The notes below the pieces were generated by a model. That model was not told where the DNA came from and searched no databases. It saw only the letters and a list, made by a program, of their open reading frames with translations. The position numbers were made by a program, and so were the translations under genes. A stretch of DNA of 64,000 bases from a virus: the IMG/VR virus record IMGVR_UViG_3300043567_000498, positions 19,934 through 83,933 of that record; one strand, given 5' to 3'. Below are positions 55,043-61,569 of this stretch, piece after piece. Every line of letters starts with the position of its first letter. Position 1 is the stretch's first letter.

Positions 55043-55832
55043 ATAACTTTGACGATTTTACCATTGTATCAAGTATACTTCTTTGATCAGAAAAAGTCAA
55101 GTAAGGTTCAATTCTCAAACTATTCATTGCTTCTAAAATATCAAATTCATCAGTATCAATAAATTTAGAGTATCTATAATAAAGTTGATTCCAGATATGT
55201 TTATAAATTTGCTCCAATCTATTTGACTGTATGTTTTGGGTTTTGATACCCCAGAGATGGTAAAGATCTTGTTTCAATTTGACAAGATCAGAAATAAAAC
55301 TATCAACATAACAGTCAAGAAAATCAATAAAAAATAATCTATTTTTATGAAAAATAATATTATTAAAAGTTAAATCTCCATGACAAAAAGTTTTAGGAAC
55401 ATAAACATCTTGCTTGCCAATTAAAAGTTCAATGTATTCCAAATAATGTTTATAATAAGTTTTATTTTTTAAAAATTTAATTTTTTCATCAATATTTGAT
55501 TGAACATTAATCAATCGATAGTTTGAAATAAGAGAATCAAAATATTCAAATAAAGTATCAATGACAAATTCTATATCCTTAATAGAAGATGTAGAAAAAA
55601 ATTTCACAAAAGATTTTCCAGGAATGTATTCCATATCAAAATACCCGTCCTGAATATTATGAACTTTGGGTGTATCTATATTCTTTAAAATTCGATGAGA
55701 AAATAAAACTTGTTTATTAACTTGCAAAAAAAGTCTTGAGTTATAATTGATTGATGAAGAATATTTTCTAAGTACTCTACTATCAATTAATTCAAGTTTA
55801 CATCCAGATAATCCTACAGAAAAATCTAACAT
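55005..55832 (-). CDS. Aminoglycoside phosphotransferase/choline-kinase-like protein
   Basis: A 275-residue APH-fold kinase. FCHGDLTFNNIIFHKN carries the catalytic H-G-D-x4-N loop and LFFIDFLDCYVDSF the metal-binding D-F/D segment. The N-lobe is atypical (MLDFSVGLSGCKLELIDSRV ... FDMEYIPGKSF). It is followed, with a 38-base overlap, by the nucleotidyltransferase-HAD gene, the same pairing of kinase and nucleotidylyltransferase seen in phosphocholine (LicA/LicC) and some sugar-activation routes. Which small molecule it phosphorylates cannot be told. Confidence 0.68.
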   Translation of the reverse strand: MLDFSVGLSGCKLELIDSRVLRKYSSSINYNSRLFLQVNKQVLFSHRILKNIDTPKVHNIQDGYFDMEYIPGKSFVKFFSTSSIKDIEFVIDTLFEYFDSLISNYRLINVQSNIDEKIKFLKNKTYYKHYLEYIELLIGKQDVYVPKTFCHGDLTFNNIIFHKNRLFFIDFLDCYVDSFISDLVKLKQDLYHLWGIKTQNIQSNRLEQIYKHIWNQLYYRYSKFIDTDEFDILEAMNSLRIEPYLTFSDQRSILDTMVKSSKLYADFNNSYGGKV

Positions 55833-55875
55833 TGAGGATATTGATAAATTTTATGCTACTTTCATTAGAAATAAT

Positions 55876-56802
55876 TTAAATAATATTTTCTAAATACCAC
55901 TTATAAGTTTTTTGAATTCCATCATATAATCTTATAATGGGTTGCCATCCAAAAGATTTAATTTTGTCTACATTCAGAACTTTCCTTAGAGTTCCATTTG
56001 GTTTAGTAAAGTCCCACGAAATCTCTCCAGAAAAACCAACTACCTCAGAAATAATGTTTGCAAGTTCCCATATTCTAACATCTTCACCAGTACCAACGTT
56101 GATATGTTCTGACTCATTATAAACCTGCATACAAATATAACATGCTTCTGCAAGGTCATCAACGTGCAAAAACTCCCTCATTGCAGATCCATCACCCCAA
56201 AGATTTACTGATTCATTATTTTGAGTTGCATTATGAAACTTGGCAATCATCGCAGGAAGAACGTGTGATGTCTCTAGATCAAAGTTATCATTCGGACCAT
56301 AAAGATTTGTAGGCATCAAGGAAATAGCGTTAAAGCCGTATTGCTGGCGATATGCCTGACACATCATAATACCAGCGATCTTAGCAATCGCATAAGCATC
56401 ATTTGTGGGTTCCAGAGGACCGGTCATTAACTGATCTTCGGTAATTGGTTGAGTTGCAAACTTAGGATAGATGCAAGAAGAACCAAGAAACAGAAGTTTT
56501 TTAACACCAAAGTTATAAGACTGTTGGATCAGATTGGTTTGAATTTGAAGATTCTCGGTCAGAAAATCTGCCTTATATGTATTATTTGCCATAATACCGC
56601 CAACTTTGGCAGCAGCAACAAAAACATACTCAGGTTCTTCTGAACAGAAATACCGCTCAGTTTCATCTTGATTTGTGAAATCTACATCACCACGAGTTCC
56701 TTTAATAATGTTAGTATAACCTTTACTTTCAAGATTTCTGACTATTGCCGATCCAACCATTCCATTGGCACCCGCAACTAATACTTTAGAATCACTGTCC
56801 AT
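55876..56802 (-). CDS. fcl: GDP-L-fucose synthase
   Basis: A 308-residue SDR that epimerises and reduces GDP-4-keto-6-deoxy-mannose to GDP-L-fucose with [23 protein letters not shown] binds cofactor; [16 protein letters not shown] is a hallmark of the family; [15 protein letters not shown] and [10 protein letters not shown] supply Ser and Yxxx[46 protein letters not shown] and [12 protein letters not shown] complete the match. The ATG at 56802 overlaps the gmd stop by 11 bases. It forms with gmd the two-step path from GDP-mannose, feeding the GT11 fucosyltransferase downstream. Confidence 0.92.
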   Translation of the reverse strand: MDSDSKVLVAGANGMVGSAIVRNLESKGYTNIIKGTRGDVDFTNQDETERYFCSEEPEYVFVAAAKVGGIMANNTYKADFLTENLQIQTNLIQQSYNFGVKKLLFLGSSCIYPKFATQPITEDQLMTGPLEPTNDAYAIAKIAGIMMCQAYRQQYGFNAISLMPTNLYGPNDNFDLETSHVLPAMIAKFHNATQNNESVNLWGDGSAMREFLHVDDLAEACYICMQVYNESEHINVGTGEDVRIWELANIISEVVGFSGEISWDFTKPNGTLRKVLNVDKIKSFGWQPIIRLYDGIQKTYKWYLENII

Positions 56803-57793
56803 AAACGCACATATCCTCAACCAATTCTTTAAATGAAATTTTAGGTTCCCAACCTAATTTTTCTTTTGCCTTTGCAGCATCACCTAATAAAGTCTCTACT
56901 TCGGCAGGTCTGAAATATTTAGGATTGACCCGAATGACTTGATTTCCAGAATAAGTATCATATCCAACTTCATCAAGTCCTTCACCTTCCCAAGCAATCT
57001 TCATTCCAAAATAGGGTGCTGCTTCTTCAACGAACTCACGCACCGAATACTGCTCTCCTGTGGCAATTACATAATCATCTGCCTCATCCTGCTGAAGCAT
57101 TAACCACATCGCCTCTACGAAGTCCCTAGCGTGTCCCCAGTCCCTCTTTGAGTTTAGGTTCCCGAGATATAGTATATCTTGTTCCCCAGTTGAAATGCGT
57201 GATAATCCTCTAGTGATTTTTCTTGTGACAAAAGTTTCTCCTCTTCTAGAGGATTCGTGATTGAAAAGAATTCCAGAACTTGCGTGTAGTCCGTAAGACT
57301 CTCTGTAGTTTTTTGTAATCCAGTATCCATAAACTTTTGCAACTCCATAAGGTGAACGGGGATAAAAAGGTGTGGTTTCTTTTTGAGGAATTTCTTGTAC
57401 TTTACCAAACATTTCTGATGTTGATGCTTGATAGATACGAGTCTTATTTTCCATTCCAAGAAGACGAACTGCTTCTAAAATACGAAGAGTTCCAAGACCA
57501 TCAACCATACCAGTATATTCAGGCATCTCAAAAGAAACCTTTACATGACTTTGAGCACCAAGATTATATATTTCATCGGGTTGAACTTGTTGAATTACTC
57601 TTACAAGATTCGTAGAATCAGTTAAATCACCATAATGAAGTTTGATTTGATTGTAAATATGATCTATTCTTTGCGTATTGATTTGAGAGGCGCGACGAAT
57701 AATACCATGAACTTCGTATCCTTTCTCTAGGAGAAGTTCGGCAAGATATGAACCGTCTTGACCTGTGATTCCACTAATTAAAGCAACTTTCAT
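56792..57793 (-). CDS. gmd: GDP-mannose 4,6-dehydratase
   Basis: A 333-residue enzyme that converts GDP-mannose to GDP-4-keto-6-deoxy-mannose. [20 protein letters not shown] binds [51 protein letters not shown] and [12 protein letters not shown] (Ser/Thr, Glu, YxxxK), [15 protein letters not shown] and [14 protein letters not shown] are all diagnostic. Full length for the family. It is the first gene of the glycan operon, preceded by a TTGCAT-N17-TATAAT promoter that overlaps an upstream terminator. Confidence 0.94.
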   Translation of the reverse strand: MKVALISGITGQDGSYLAELLLEKGYEVHGIIRRASQINTQRIDHIYNQIKLHYGDLTDSTNLVRVIQQVQPDEIYNLGAQSHVKVSFEMPEYTGMVDGLGTLRILEAVRLLGMENKTRIYQASTSEMFGKVQEIPQKETTPFYPRSPYGVAKVYGYWITKNYRESYGLHASSGILFNHESSRRGETFVTRKITRGLSRISTGEQDILYLGNLNSKRDWGHARDFVEAMWLMLQQDEADDYVIATGEQYSVREFVEEAAPYFGMKIAWEGEGLDEVGYDTYSGNQVIRVNPKYFRPAEVETLLGDAAKAKEKLGWEPKISFKELVEDMCVYGQ

Positions 57794-57813
57794 ATAAGAA
57801 CTACTTTTTTATT

Positions 57814-57842
57814 ATTATAGCAAAAAAGGAGAGTTTATGCAA
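57814..57842 (-). promoter_or_regulatory. Promoter of the glycan operon (gmd)
   Basis: Minus strand TTGCAT (57837-57842), 17 bases, TATAAT (57814-57819), 21 bases before the gmd ATG. The -35 lies in the loop and arm of the terminator hairpin at 57822-57849. Confidence 0.65.
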
Positions 57843-57849
57843 CTCTCCT
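57822..57849 (-). terminator. Terminator upstream of gmd
   Basis: Stem GGAGAGTT/AACTCTCC, plus one A-T pair, with a 5-base loop, then T6 on the minus strand. It ends the transcript coming from the HNH side. Confidence 0.75.
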
Positions 57850-58030
57850 CAGGGTCTTTTAGGCTCGCCACCAATTCTTTAACTGGAAATTGGAAACCAG
57901 GCGGGAGTAAGATCCCATCCGCACCACCAATCCTTGAGAGAGATTGGAAACTCATAATAGGGTCATATTGACTCCACCAGTACTTTTAGAGTCTCTCCGT
58001 GACTAAAGGGGGGGTTCCCGACCAGTGCTG

Positions 58031-58474
58031 TTATAGACCATCCGTGTCTTCATCATCTTGAAAAGATAATGTCCTATCAACAAATCCACTATGAGATATA
58101 AATCTATTAATCCATTTTTCTTGCTCGTCAATAGGCATACTATAAAATAAATGGTAAGCTGCTTTTCTTTGAGATTGACTTCTTTTAGTATGACATACTT
58201 TGCATAGAACTTGTATATTATCAAGTTGACTAATAAGATCTTGTTTACCAATAGAAAGAAAAGATTGTCTAGATTTTTTTAATCCTGGATTAATATGATC
58301 ATATTCTAAATTTTTTTTAGATCCACATTTGCAACACTCATACCCACAATGTTCGTGTATAATATCTCTATTTCTTTGTCTTTTCTTTTCTTGATTATTT
58401 TTGGCAACCTGTGGATTTTTAGAATAATATTCCCTCGCTGTTTTTTTACGGAGTTCTAAATTTGCGTAAGACAT
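58031..58474 (-). CDS. HNH endonuclease
   Basis: A 147-residue HNH protein. A basic N-terminus (ELRKKTAREYYSKNPQVAKN) leads to CGYECCKCGSKKNLEYDHIN, with a zinc Cys pair and the D-H of the nuclease core, and NIQVLCKVCHTKRSQSQRK with the second Cys pair and His. Typical of T4-like phage free-standing homing endonucleases. Two TATAAATATT-type late sites (58482-58506) precede it and an unusual non-coding gap follows, consistent with an inserted element carrying its own promoter. Confidence 0.8.
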   Translation of the reverse strand: MSYANLELRKKTAREYYSKNPQVAKNNQEKKRQRNRDIIHEHCGYECCKCGSKKNLEYDHINPGLKKSRQSFLSIGKQDLISQLDNIQVLCKVCHTKRSQSQRKAAYHLFYSMPIDEQEKWINRFISHSGFVDRTLSFQDDEDTDGL

Positions 58475-58481
58475 AGGTTAT

Positions 58482-58506
58482 GAATATTTATATTAATATT
58501 TATAAT
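58482..58506 (-). promoter_or_regulatory. Pair of T4-late-like sites before the HNH gene
   Basis: Minus strand reads GATTATAAATATT then TATAAATATTC, two overlapping copies of the TATAAATA late core within 25 bases, 8 bases before the ATG at 58474. Confidence 0.45.
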
Positions 58507-58743
58507 CTATGTATATTTACGATATGCAGGAACTCCTTCAGAATCAAGCCAGCGAGTGTAATTAACATCTTCCATAGCAGTCAAACACTGCATCTGATTA
58601 TCAAAAAGATAGATGTCATTCCATCGTTTGGTATAATAATCTTTTTTCTGAAGACGATAATCGGGTTTGTTGTTAAGTTCAATAATACCTTTTTCAACAA
58701 ACCGATATTCTTCTCGTTCTAATAGAACTTTAGGTTGAATCAT
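58507..58743 (-). CDS. Hypothetical protein (78 residues)
   Basis: A small soluble, charged protein (MIQPKVLLEREEYRFVEKGI ... RWNDIYLFDNQMQCLTAMED ... WLDSEGVPAYRKYT). No known domain or metal motif. It overlaps the upstream 71-residue gene by 4 bases, and both are expressed from the promoter at 58979. Function unknown. Confidence 0.6.
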   Translation of the reverse strand: MIQPKVLLEREEYRFVEKGIIELNNKPDYRLQKKDYYTKRWNDIYLFDNQMQCLTAMEDVNYTRWLDSEGVPAYRKYT

Positions 58744-58955
58744 TTTACTTCAACAGTTTCAAGGTCCTGAATGAGATAATCAATTAGAATATCATAATTA
58801 TCAAGAGGGTCATCAGAAAAAATAACTCCTTCATTTTGATAAAACTTACGAACTTTTTTATAAAGTTTCGGATTCTTTACATCAAGATAAAAATCACCAT
58901 TCGCTGCGGCACGAAGAGTACTAATATCTTTCTTGAATTTGATAGTCAGAGACAT
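58740..58955 (-). CDS. Hypothetical protein (71 residues)
   Basis: Codes MSLTIKFKKDISTLRAAANG ... FYLDVKNPKLYKKVRKFYQN ... DYLIQDLETVEVK. Soluble, with no recognised motif. First gene after a strong TTGACG-N17-TATAAT promoter, and coupled by ATGA to the 78-residue gene. Likely an early or middle phage gene by promoter type (inference). Confidence 0.6.
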   Translation of the reverse strand: MSLTIKFKKDISTLRAAANGDFYLDVKNPKLYKKVRKFYQNEGVIFSDDPLDNYDILIDYLIQDLETVEVK

Positions 58956-58978
58956 CGCTTTGATTTGTTTACCTTGTT

Positions 58979-59007
58979 ATTATAGTGTGATTTGAGTTTT
59001 ACGTCAA
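58979..59007 (-). promoter_or_regulatory. Sigma70-type promoter for the 71/78-residue gene pair
   Basis: Minus strand TTGACG (59002-59007), 17 bases, TATAAT (58979-58984), 25 bases after the tRNA-Pro 3' end and 23 bases before the ATG. Confidence 0.75.
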
Positions 59008-59031
59008 GTATACCAGTTAGAGAACTGGCAA

Positions 59032-59103
59032 TCGGGGTGACTGGGATCGAACCAGTGTCTTCTTGCTCCCAAAGCAAGCCGTCTACCGCTGACTTACACC
59101 CCG
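59032..59103 (-). tRNA. tRNA-Pro (anticodon UGG)
   Basis: Seventy-two bases with a perfect 7-bp acceptor CGGGGTG/CACCCCG and discriminator A. Anticodon arm CTTGC-TTTGGGA-GCAAG reads UGG; T arm CTGG-TTCGATC-CCAG. The D stem is 3 bp. CCA is not encoded. It decodes CCA/CCN proline codons. Confidence 0.93.
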
Positions 59104-59133
59104 TAACACCACTATTTATTTCAGTGTATGATT

Positions 59134-59162
59134 ATTATACTACTTCTTATGTCTCTTGTCAA
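59134..59162 (-). promoter_or_regulatory. Consensus sigma70 promoter for tRNA-Pro
   Basis: Minus strand TTGACA (59157-59162), 17 bases, TATAAT (59134-59139), about 30 bases before tRNA-Pro. The -35 lies inside the last codons of the 50-residue gene (F-D-K). Confidence 0.82.
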
Positions 59163-59292
59163 ATGGTTCCCAGTGTTGCCACCCATATTCATGAACTGCC
59201 CATATACCAAGAATTGGAGGTGCTGTCAAGAGAAGACCTATTATAAAAAGTGATGCCTGATTGTCGAATAATTTTTCTACAAGATGAAGCAT
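59140..59292 (-). CDS. Small membrane protein (50 residues)
   Basis: Codes MLHLVEKLFDNQASLFIIGL then LLTAPPILGIWAVHEYGW and a basic tail: one transmembrane helix with a His/Trp-rich end. The ATG overlaps the stop of the 27-residue ORF upstream (TAATG). No known family. Its final codons contain the -35 of the tRNA promoter. Confidence 0.52.
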   Translation of the reverse strand: MLHLVEKLFDNQASLFIIGLLLTAPPILGIWAVHEYGWQHWEPFDKRHKK

Positions 59293-59375
59293 TATCTGTG
59301 CTCTCCACTTCCGACATATAAAATAAACATCACAATCATCATTACAAAAACTGATTGAATAACTTGATAGGTCAT
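59292..59375 (-). CDS. Possible 27-residue membrane peptide
   Basis: Codes MTYQVIQSVFVMMIVMFILY then VGSGEHR, a single hydrophobic helix. Start and stop each overlap a neighbouring gene by one base (TAATG), and GAGGATA precedes the ATG as a weak ribosome site. The tight fit in the operon argues for translation. Confidence 0.42.
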   Translation of the reverse strand: MTYQVIQSVFVMMIVMFILYVGSGEHR

Positions 59376-59539
59376 TATCCTCTGTTTAATTGATTAACAA
59401 CGGTTAAAAGTCCGTGAGCATAAAAACCCAATAATATGGCACCAATACAGGCACTAATGACTGATGCCGTTTTATTGTGCCTATCCATCGCCTTCGCAAT
59501 AGACTGGTCTATCATTTCCTGAATCTCATCCTTATCCAT
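59375..59539 (-). CDS. Small membrane protein (54 residues)
   Basis: Codes MDKDEIQEMIDQSIAKAMDR, a short amphipathic helix, then TASVISACIGAILLGFYAHG, a transmembrane helix, and a short tail. ATG 59539 overlaps the stop of the gene upstream by 8 bases; a longer start would extend into that gene. No domain recognised. Confidence 0.52.
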   Translation of the reverse strand: MDKDEIQEMIDQSIAKAMDRHNKTASVISACIGAILLGFYAHGLLTVVNQLNRG

Positions 59540-59732
59540 TTTGTAAGAAGTCATAATACTTGTCTCTAATTTCTCTATCCACATCATCAAGACTCGTTAA
59601 TGGAGGAATCCATTCTCCATTAATAAGTTTATCAGCAAATCTATAAACACTTGTATCAATAATTATTTTTAATCTAGTAAAAGAACTTAAAATAAACGCT
59701 CTCTTCTGAAAGTGTTCGTCCTTAATTCTCAT
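59532..59732 (-). CDS. Hypothetical protein (66 residues)
   Basis: Codes MRIKDEHFQKRAFILSSFTR ... DTSVYRFADKLINGEWIPPL ... YYDFLQNG. Soluble and charged, with no motif. Its ATG overlaps the stop of the 49-residue gene (ATGA). Part of the small-gene operon downstream of tRNA-Ser. Confidence 0.55.
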   Translation of the reverse strand: MRIKDEHFQKRAFILSSFTRLKIIIDTSVYRFADKLINGEWIPPLTSLDDVDREIRDKYYDFLQNG

Positions 59733-59878
59733 TGCTTTCCGTTAAGATATTTTTCTAATGGATCTCTTTTTGATTTAACTATTTCACACGCTCTGGTGTA
59801 AAACATATTATTAGTATTCCCAGACTTCTCAAAAGTCTGCTTGATCTTCACCCAGTTGTCATAGGTGTGTTGATCCAT
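59729..59878 (-). CDS. Hypothetical protein (49 residues)
   Basis: Codes MDQHTYDNWVKIKQTFEKSG, then NMFYTRACEIVKSKRDPLEK. A small helical protein of a kind I associate with T4-like cyanophages, function unknown. First ORF after tRNA-Ser. Upstream, a TTGACA with a CATAAT 19 bases later may be a weak promoter. Confidence 0.55.
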   Translation of the reverse strand: MDQHTYDNWVKIKQTFEKSGNTNNMFYTRACEIVKSKRDPLEKYLNGKQ

Positions 59879-59958
59879 AGAGTTTTAAGTCGAATACTAC
59901 TAATTATGCTAATGAGTATTTTGAGTCTGTCAACTTTGTGAGGATTTATTGACATTAA

Positions 59959-60041
59959 CGGAGAGAACAGGAATCGAACCTGCGAAGCTTTTAAACCCAG
60001 CCGCTTTCAAGGCGGTGTCCTCGACCAACCGGACTCTCTCC
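59959..60041 (-). tRNA. tRNA-Ser (anticodon UGA)
   Basis: Eighty-three bases. Acceptor GGAGAGA/TCTCTCC with discriminator G, anticodon loop CTTGAAA giving UGA between CCGC/GCGG, a class II extra arm, and T arm CAGG-TTCGATT-CCTG. CCA not encoded. It reads UCA/UCN serine codons. Confidence 0.93.
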
Positions 60042-60046
60042 AATAA

Positions 60047-60063
60047 AAGTCCTTAACGGACTT
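60047..60063 (-). terminator. Possible terminator before tRNA-Ser
   Basis: Stem AAGTCC/GGACTT with a 5-base loop, overlapping the stop of the 86-residue gene and followed by TTATT on the minus strand. Short; it may instead be a processing stem for the tRNA. Confidence 0.4.
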
Positions 60064-60313
60064 CAAAATCAAGTTTTCTCACCTTACGTTGGCGTCTTGC
60101 TTCTTGCCAAGCAATATCCTGAGAGGTAAGAACACCAGATTTTTCTTTGGTACTCATAGAGTTTACCATAACAATCTTGGATAAGTCAAGTGCCGTAATA
60201 TTTTCATTATTACGAATGGTTGCCATATTAGGACATCCACAAGTAATCGTTTTACCAGACTTACCTTCTATCTCACTTCCGCAAGACTTACATCTAATTT
60301 TTAAGTTTTCCAT
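60053..60313 (-). CDS. Zinc-ribbon-like small protein (86 residues)
   Basis: The N-terminal KIRCKSCGSEIEGKSGKTIT followed by CGCPN provides four Cys in a C-x2-C ... C-x-C ribbon. The C-terminal half is charged (IAWQEARRQRKVRKLDFEV). It may bind zinc and nucleic acid or protein, but no function is established. It lies 12 bases after the Dps-like gene. Confidence 0.62.
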   Translation of the reverse strand: MENLKIRCKSCGSEIEGKSGKTITCGCPNMATIRNNENITALDLSKIVMVNSMSTKEKSGVLTSQDIAWQEARRQRKVRKLDFEVR

Positions 60314-60325
60314 CGCTATAATTAA

Positions 60326-60769
60326 TTATTCAGTAAATGATCTTAACATCCAAACTGCTTTTCCGTGAGATTCGTTTAAATCGTCAACAAGATTAATAGT
60401 TCCTTTTGAGTTTTGCTTCTCTGCTTCATCGGACACTTCGGTAAGCATCTCAATAATTTTCTTATGGTCTCCCATCAATTGCTCAACCATAGTCTTGGCA
60501 TCAATGGACTGTGCGCTATTTGATGCCTGCTCCACCCCAGAAACCTCTGTAATGCGTGATAGGGTGCTTACGGGTTTCATACCCAGAAATCTCATATGTT
60601 CGGTGATACGGTCGATTTCTTCAAACATTTCCTCATATTGAGCACCAAACAAATCGTGATATTCCTTAAAATTAGGTCCCACCACATTCCAGTGATAGAC
60701 CCAAGTTTTATGAAATAAAACAAAAAGTGATGCCTGAGTATCACTCAATAGTTTGAATAGTTTTTCCAT
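60326..60769 (-). CDS. Dps-like ferritin
   Basis: A 147-residue four-helix protein of the Dps family. WVYHWNVVGPNFKEYHDLFG places His26 and His38, and EEIDRITEHMRFLG gives Asp53 and Glu57. The 12-15-4 spacing equals the inter-subunit ferroxidase ligands of bacterial Dps. Dps dodecamers oxidise Fe(II) with peroxide, store iron and shield DNA; a basic DNA-binding tail is absent here, so peroxide/iron protection is more likely. A TTATAAATAC late-promoter-like site lies about 22 bases upstream, suggesting late expression. Confidence 0.83.
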   Translation of the reverse strand: MEKLFKLLSDTQASLFVLFHKTWVYHWNVVGPNFKEYHDLFGAQYEEMFEEIDRITEHMRFLGMKPVSTLSRITEVSGVEQASNSAQSIDAKTMVEQLMGDHKKIIEMLTEVSDEAEKQNSKGTINLVDDLNESHGKAVWMLRSFTE

Positions 60770-60790
60770 TACTCAAAGGTGTGCTTTTGA

Positions 60791-60800
60791 GTATTTATAA
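60791..60800 (-). promoter_or_regulatory. T4-late-like promoter for the Dps gene
   Basis: Minus strand TTATAAATAC, 21 bases before the ATG at 60769. Best match in the window to the TATAAATA late core. Confidence 0.5.
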
Positions 60801-60804
60801 TAAG

Positions 60805-60877
60805 TGCCCGATACAGGTAATGCTCCTGTCGATGTCTGAGTGTAAATCAGGTCCCTTCACTTGCTGGGTCATCGGGC
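60805..60877 (-). tRNA. tRNA-like cloverleaf, degenerate tRNA-Val(UAC)-like
   Basis: Seventy-three bases fold as a full cloverleaf: acceptor GCCCGAT/ATCGGGC with discriminator A, D arm CCC/GGG, anticodon arm CTGA-TTTACAC-TCAG (anticodon UAC, with U33 and A37), a 5-base variable loop and T arm ACAGG-AGCATTA-CCTGT. It lacks U8 and the T54-T55 and A58 of a normal T loop, so it may be a decayed or divergent tRNA. Its 5' half overlaps the last codons of the HNH gene. Confidence 0.45.
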
Positions 60878-61356
60878 AATTTAATAACTCCTGCGTGAAT
60901 CATTCTATGGCAGTTAGAACATAAAAGAACGCATTTGTCAAGTTCTAGTTGAAGTTTATCCCAACCAATACTATTGCGAGTTAAATTAAACTCTTTGATT
61001 GATGGGTCCAAATGATGAAAATCTAATGCAGAATAATGTTTATCAAATCCACAACAAATACATTTTCCACCTTTGTATTCTAACATTTTATGTTTAGTTA
61101 CTACAAATTGCTTACTTCTGTATTTGTTAAGGCAAGATTTACAAGCCCATCTTTTTTTGGAACTGTAAGTATTCAAATTCGTAAGTTTTACATTACAGAA
61201 CTTACAATTATCTACATATTTTGGTTCTTTGTATGTGCTAAGATTATATTTTCTTAACCAGTGTCTGACTGAACCTTCACTTTTATTTACAAGTTTTGAG
61301 ATTTGCCTGATGCTTTTTCCGGCAGACACCAATTCGGTTAAATACTTCTCTTCCAT
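60847..61356 (-). CDS. HNH endonuclease with N-terminal helix-turn-helix
   Basis: A 169-residue protein. Residues about 8-40 form a helix-turn-helix (GKSIRQISKLVNKSEGSVRH). A Cys-rich middle (CKFCNVKL, WACKSCLNKY) leads to the HNH core: GGKCICCGFDKHYSALDFHH, LDPSIKEFNL and LDKCVLLCSNCHRMIHAGV. Type common among phage homing endonucleases. A GTATAAATAA late-like motif stands at 61378-61387. Its 3' end runs into a tRNA-like cloverleaf, suggesting insertion beside or into a tRNA gene. Confidence 0.82.
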   Translation of the reverse strand: MEEKYLTELVSAGKSIRQISKLVNKSEGSVRHWLRKYNLSTYKEPKYVDNCKFCNVKLTNLNTYSSKKRWACKSCLNKYRSKQFVVTKHKMLEYKGGKCICCGFDKHYSALDFHHLDPSIKEFNLTRNSIGWDKLQLELDKCVLLCSNCHRMIHAGVIKLPDDPASEGT

Positions 61357-61404
61357 AATAGTAGCACATTTCTTATATTATTTATACAAGAAGTGTGTTA
61401 AAAA

Positions 61405-61569
61405 TTAATTAGATTCTAGCATATACTCTACGGTATTGGCAATATCATTCATAGCATCACGAAGATTTGGTCTTTGTCCCGATTCTTGCTTAATGATAGG
61501 ACGATGATCGTCAGTTAAAATCCACCGCCACTGCTTCATACCCTCACAATACCAGAGATTAATTTTCAT
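61405..61569 (-). CDS. Hypothetical protein (54 residues)
   Basis: Codes MKINLWYCEGMKQWRWILTD, then DHRPIIKQESGQRPNLRDAM and a short helix. It is the kind of small Trp-rich protein common in cyanophages; function unknown. It overlaps the 51-residue gene upstream by 11 bases, and both are served by the promoter at 61736. Confidence 0.55.
   Translation of the reverse strand: MKINLWYCEGMKQWRWILTDDHRPIIKQESGQRPNLRDAMNDIANTVEYMLESN

Larger units (their letters stand above)
57794..58030 (-). other. Non-coding interval between HNH gene and gmd, with paired hairpins
   Basis: This 237-base gap is long for the genome. On the minus strand it holds a C7 run, GACTC/GAGTC pairing around 57970-58000, and two related hairpin units, TTTCCAATCTC...GATTGGTGG and TTTCCAATTTCC...AATTGGTGG, then the terminator/promoter. 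A 46-codon frame (ATG 57955 to TAA 57815) is open but lacks a ribosome site and spans the hairpins and terminator, so I do not call it a gene. A structured RNA or a decayed intron is possible. Confidence 0.35.

Noticed and set aside
57815-57955. A 46-codon minus-strand ORF between the HNH gene and gmd
   Set aside because: It has no ribosome site and spans two hairpins, a terminator and the gmd promoter.
60805-60877. A plus-strand tRNA-Tyr (GUA) at the same locus as the tRNA-like cloverleaf
   Set aside because: On the plus strand the spacing between D arm and anticodon arm is five bases too long and the T loop would have ten bases. The minus-strand fold fits exact tRNA geometry better.
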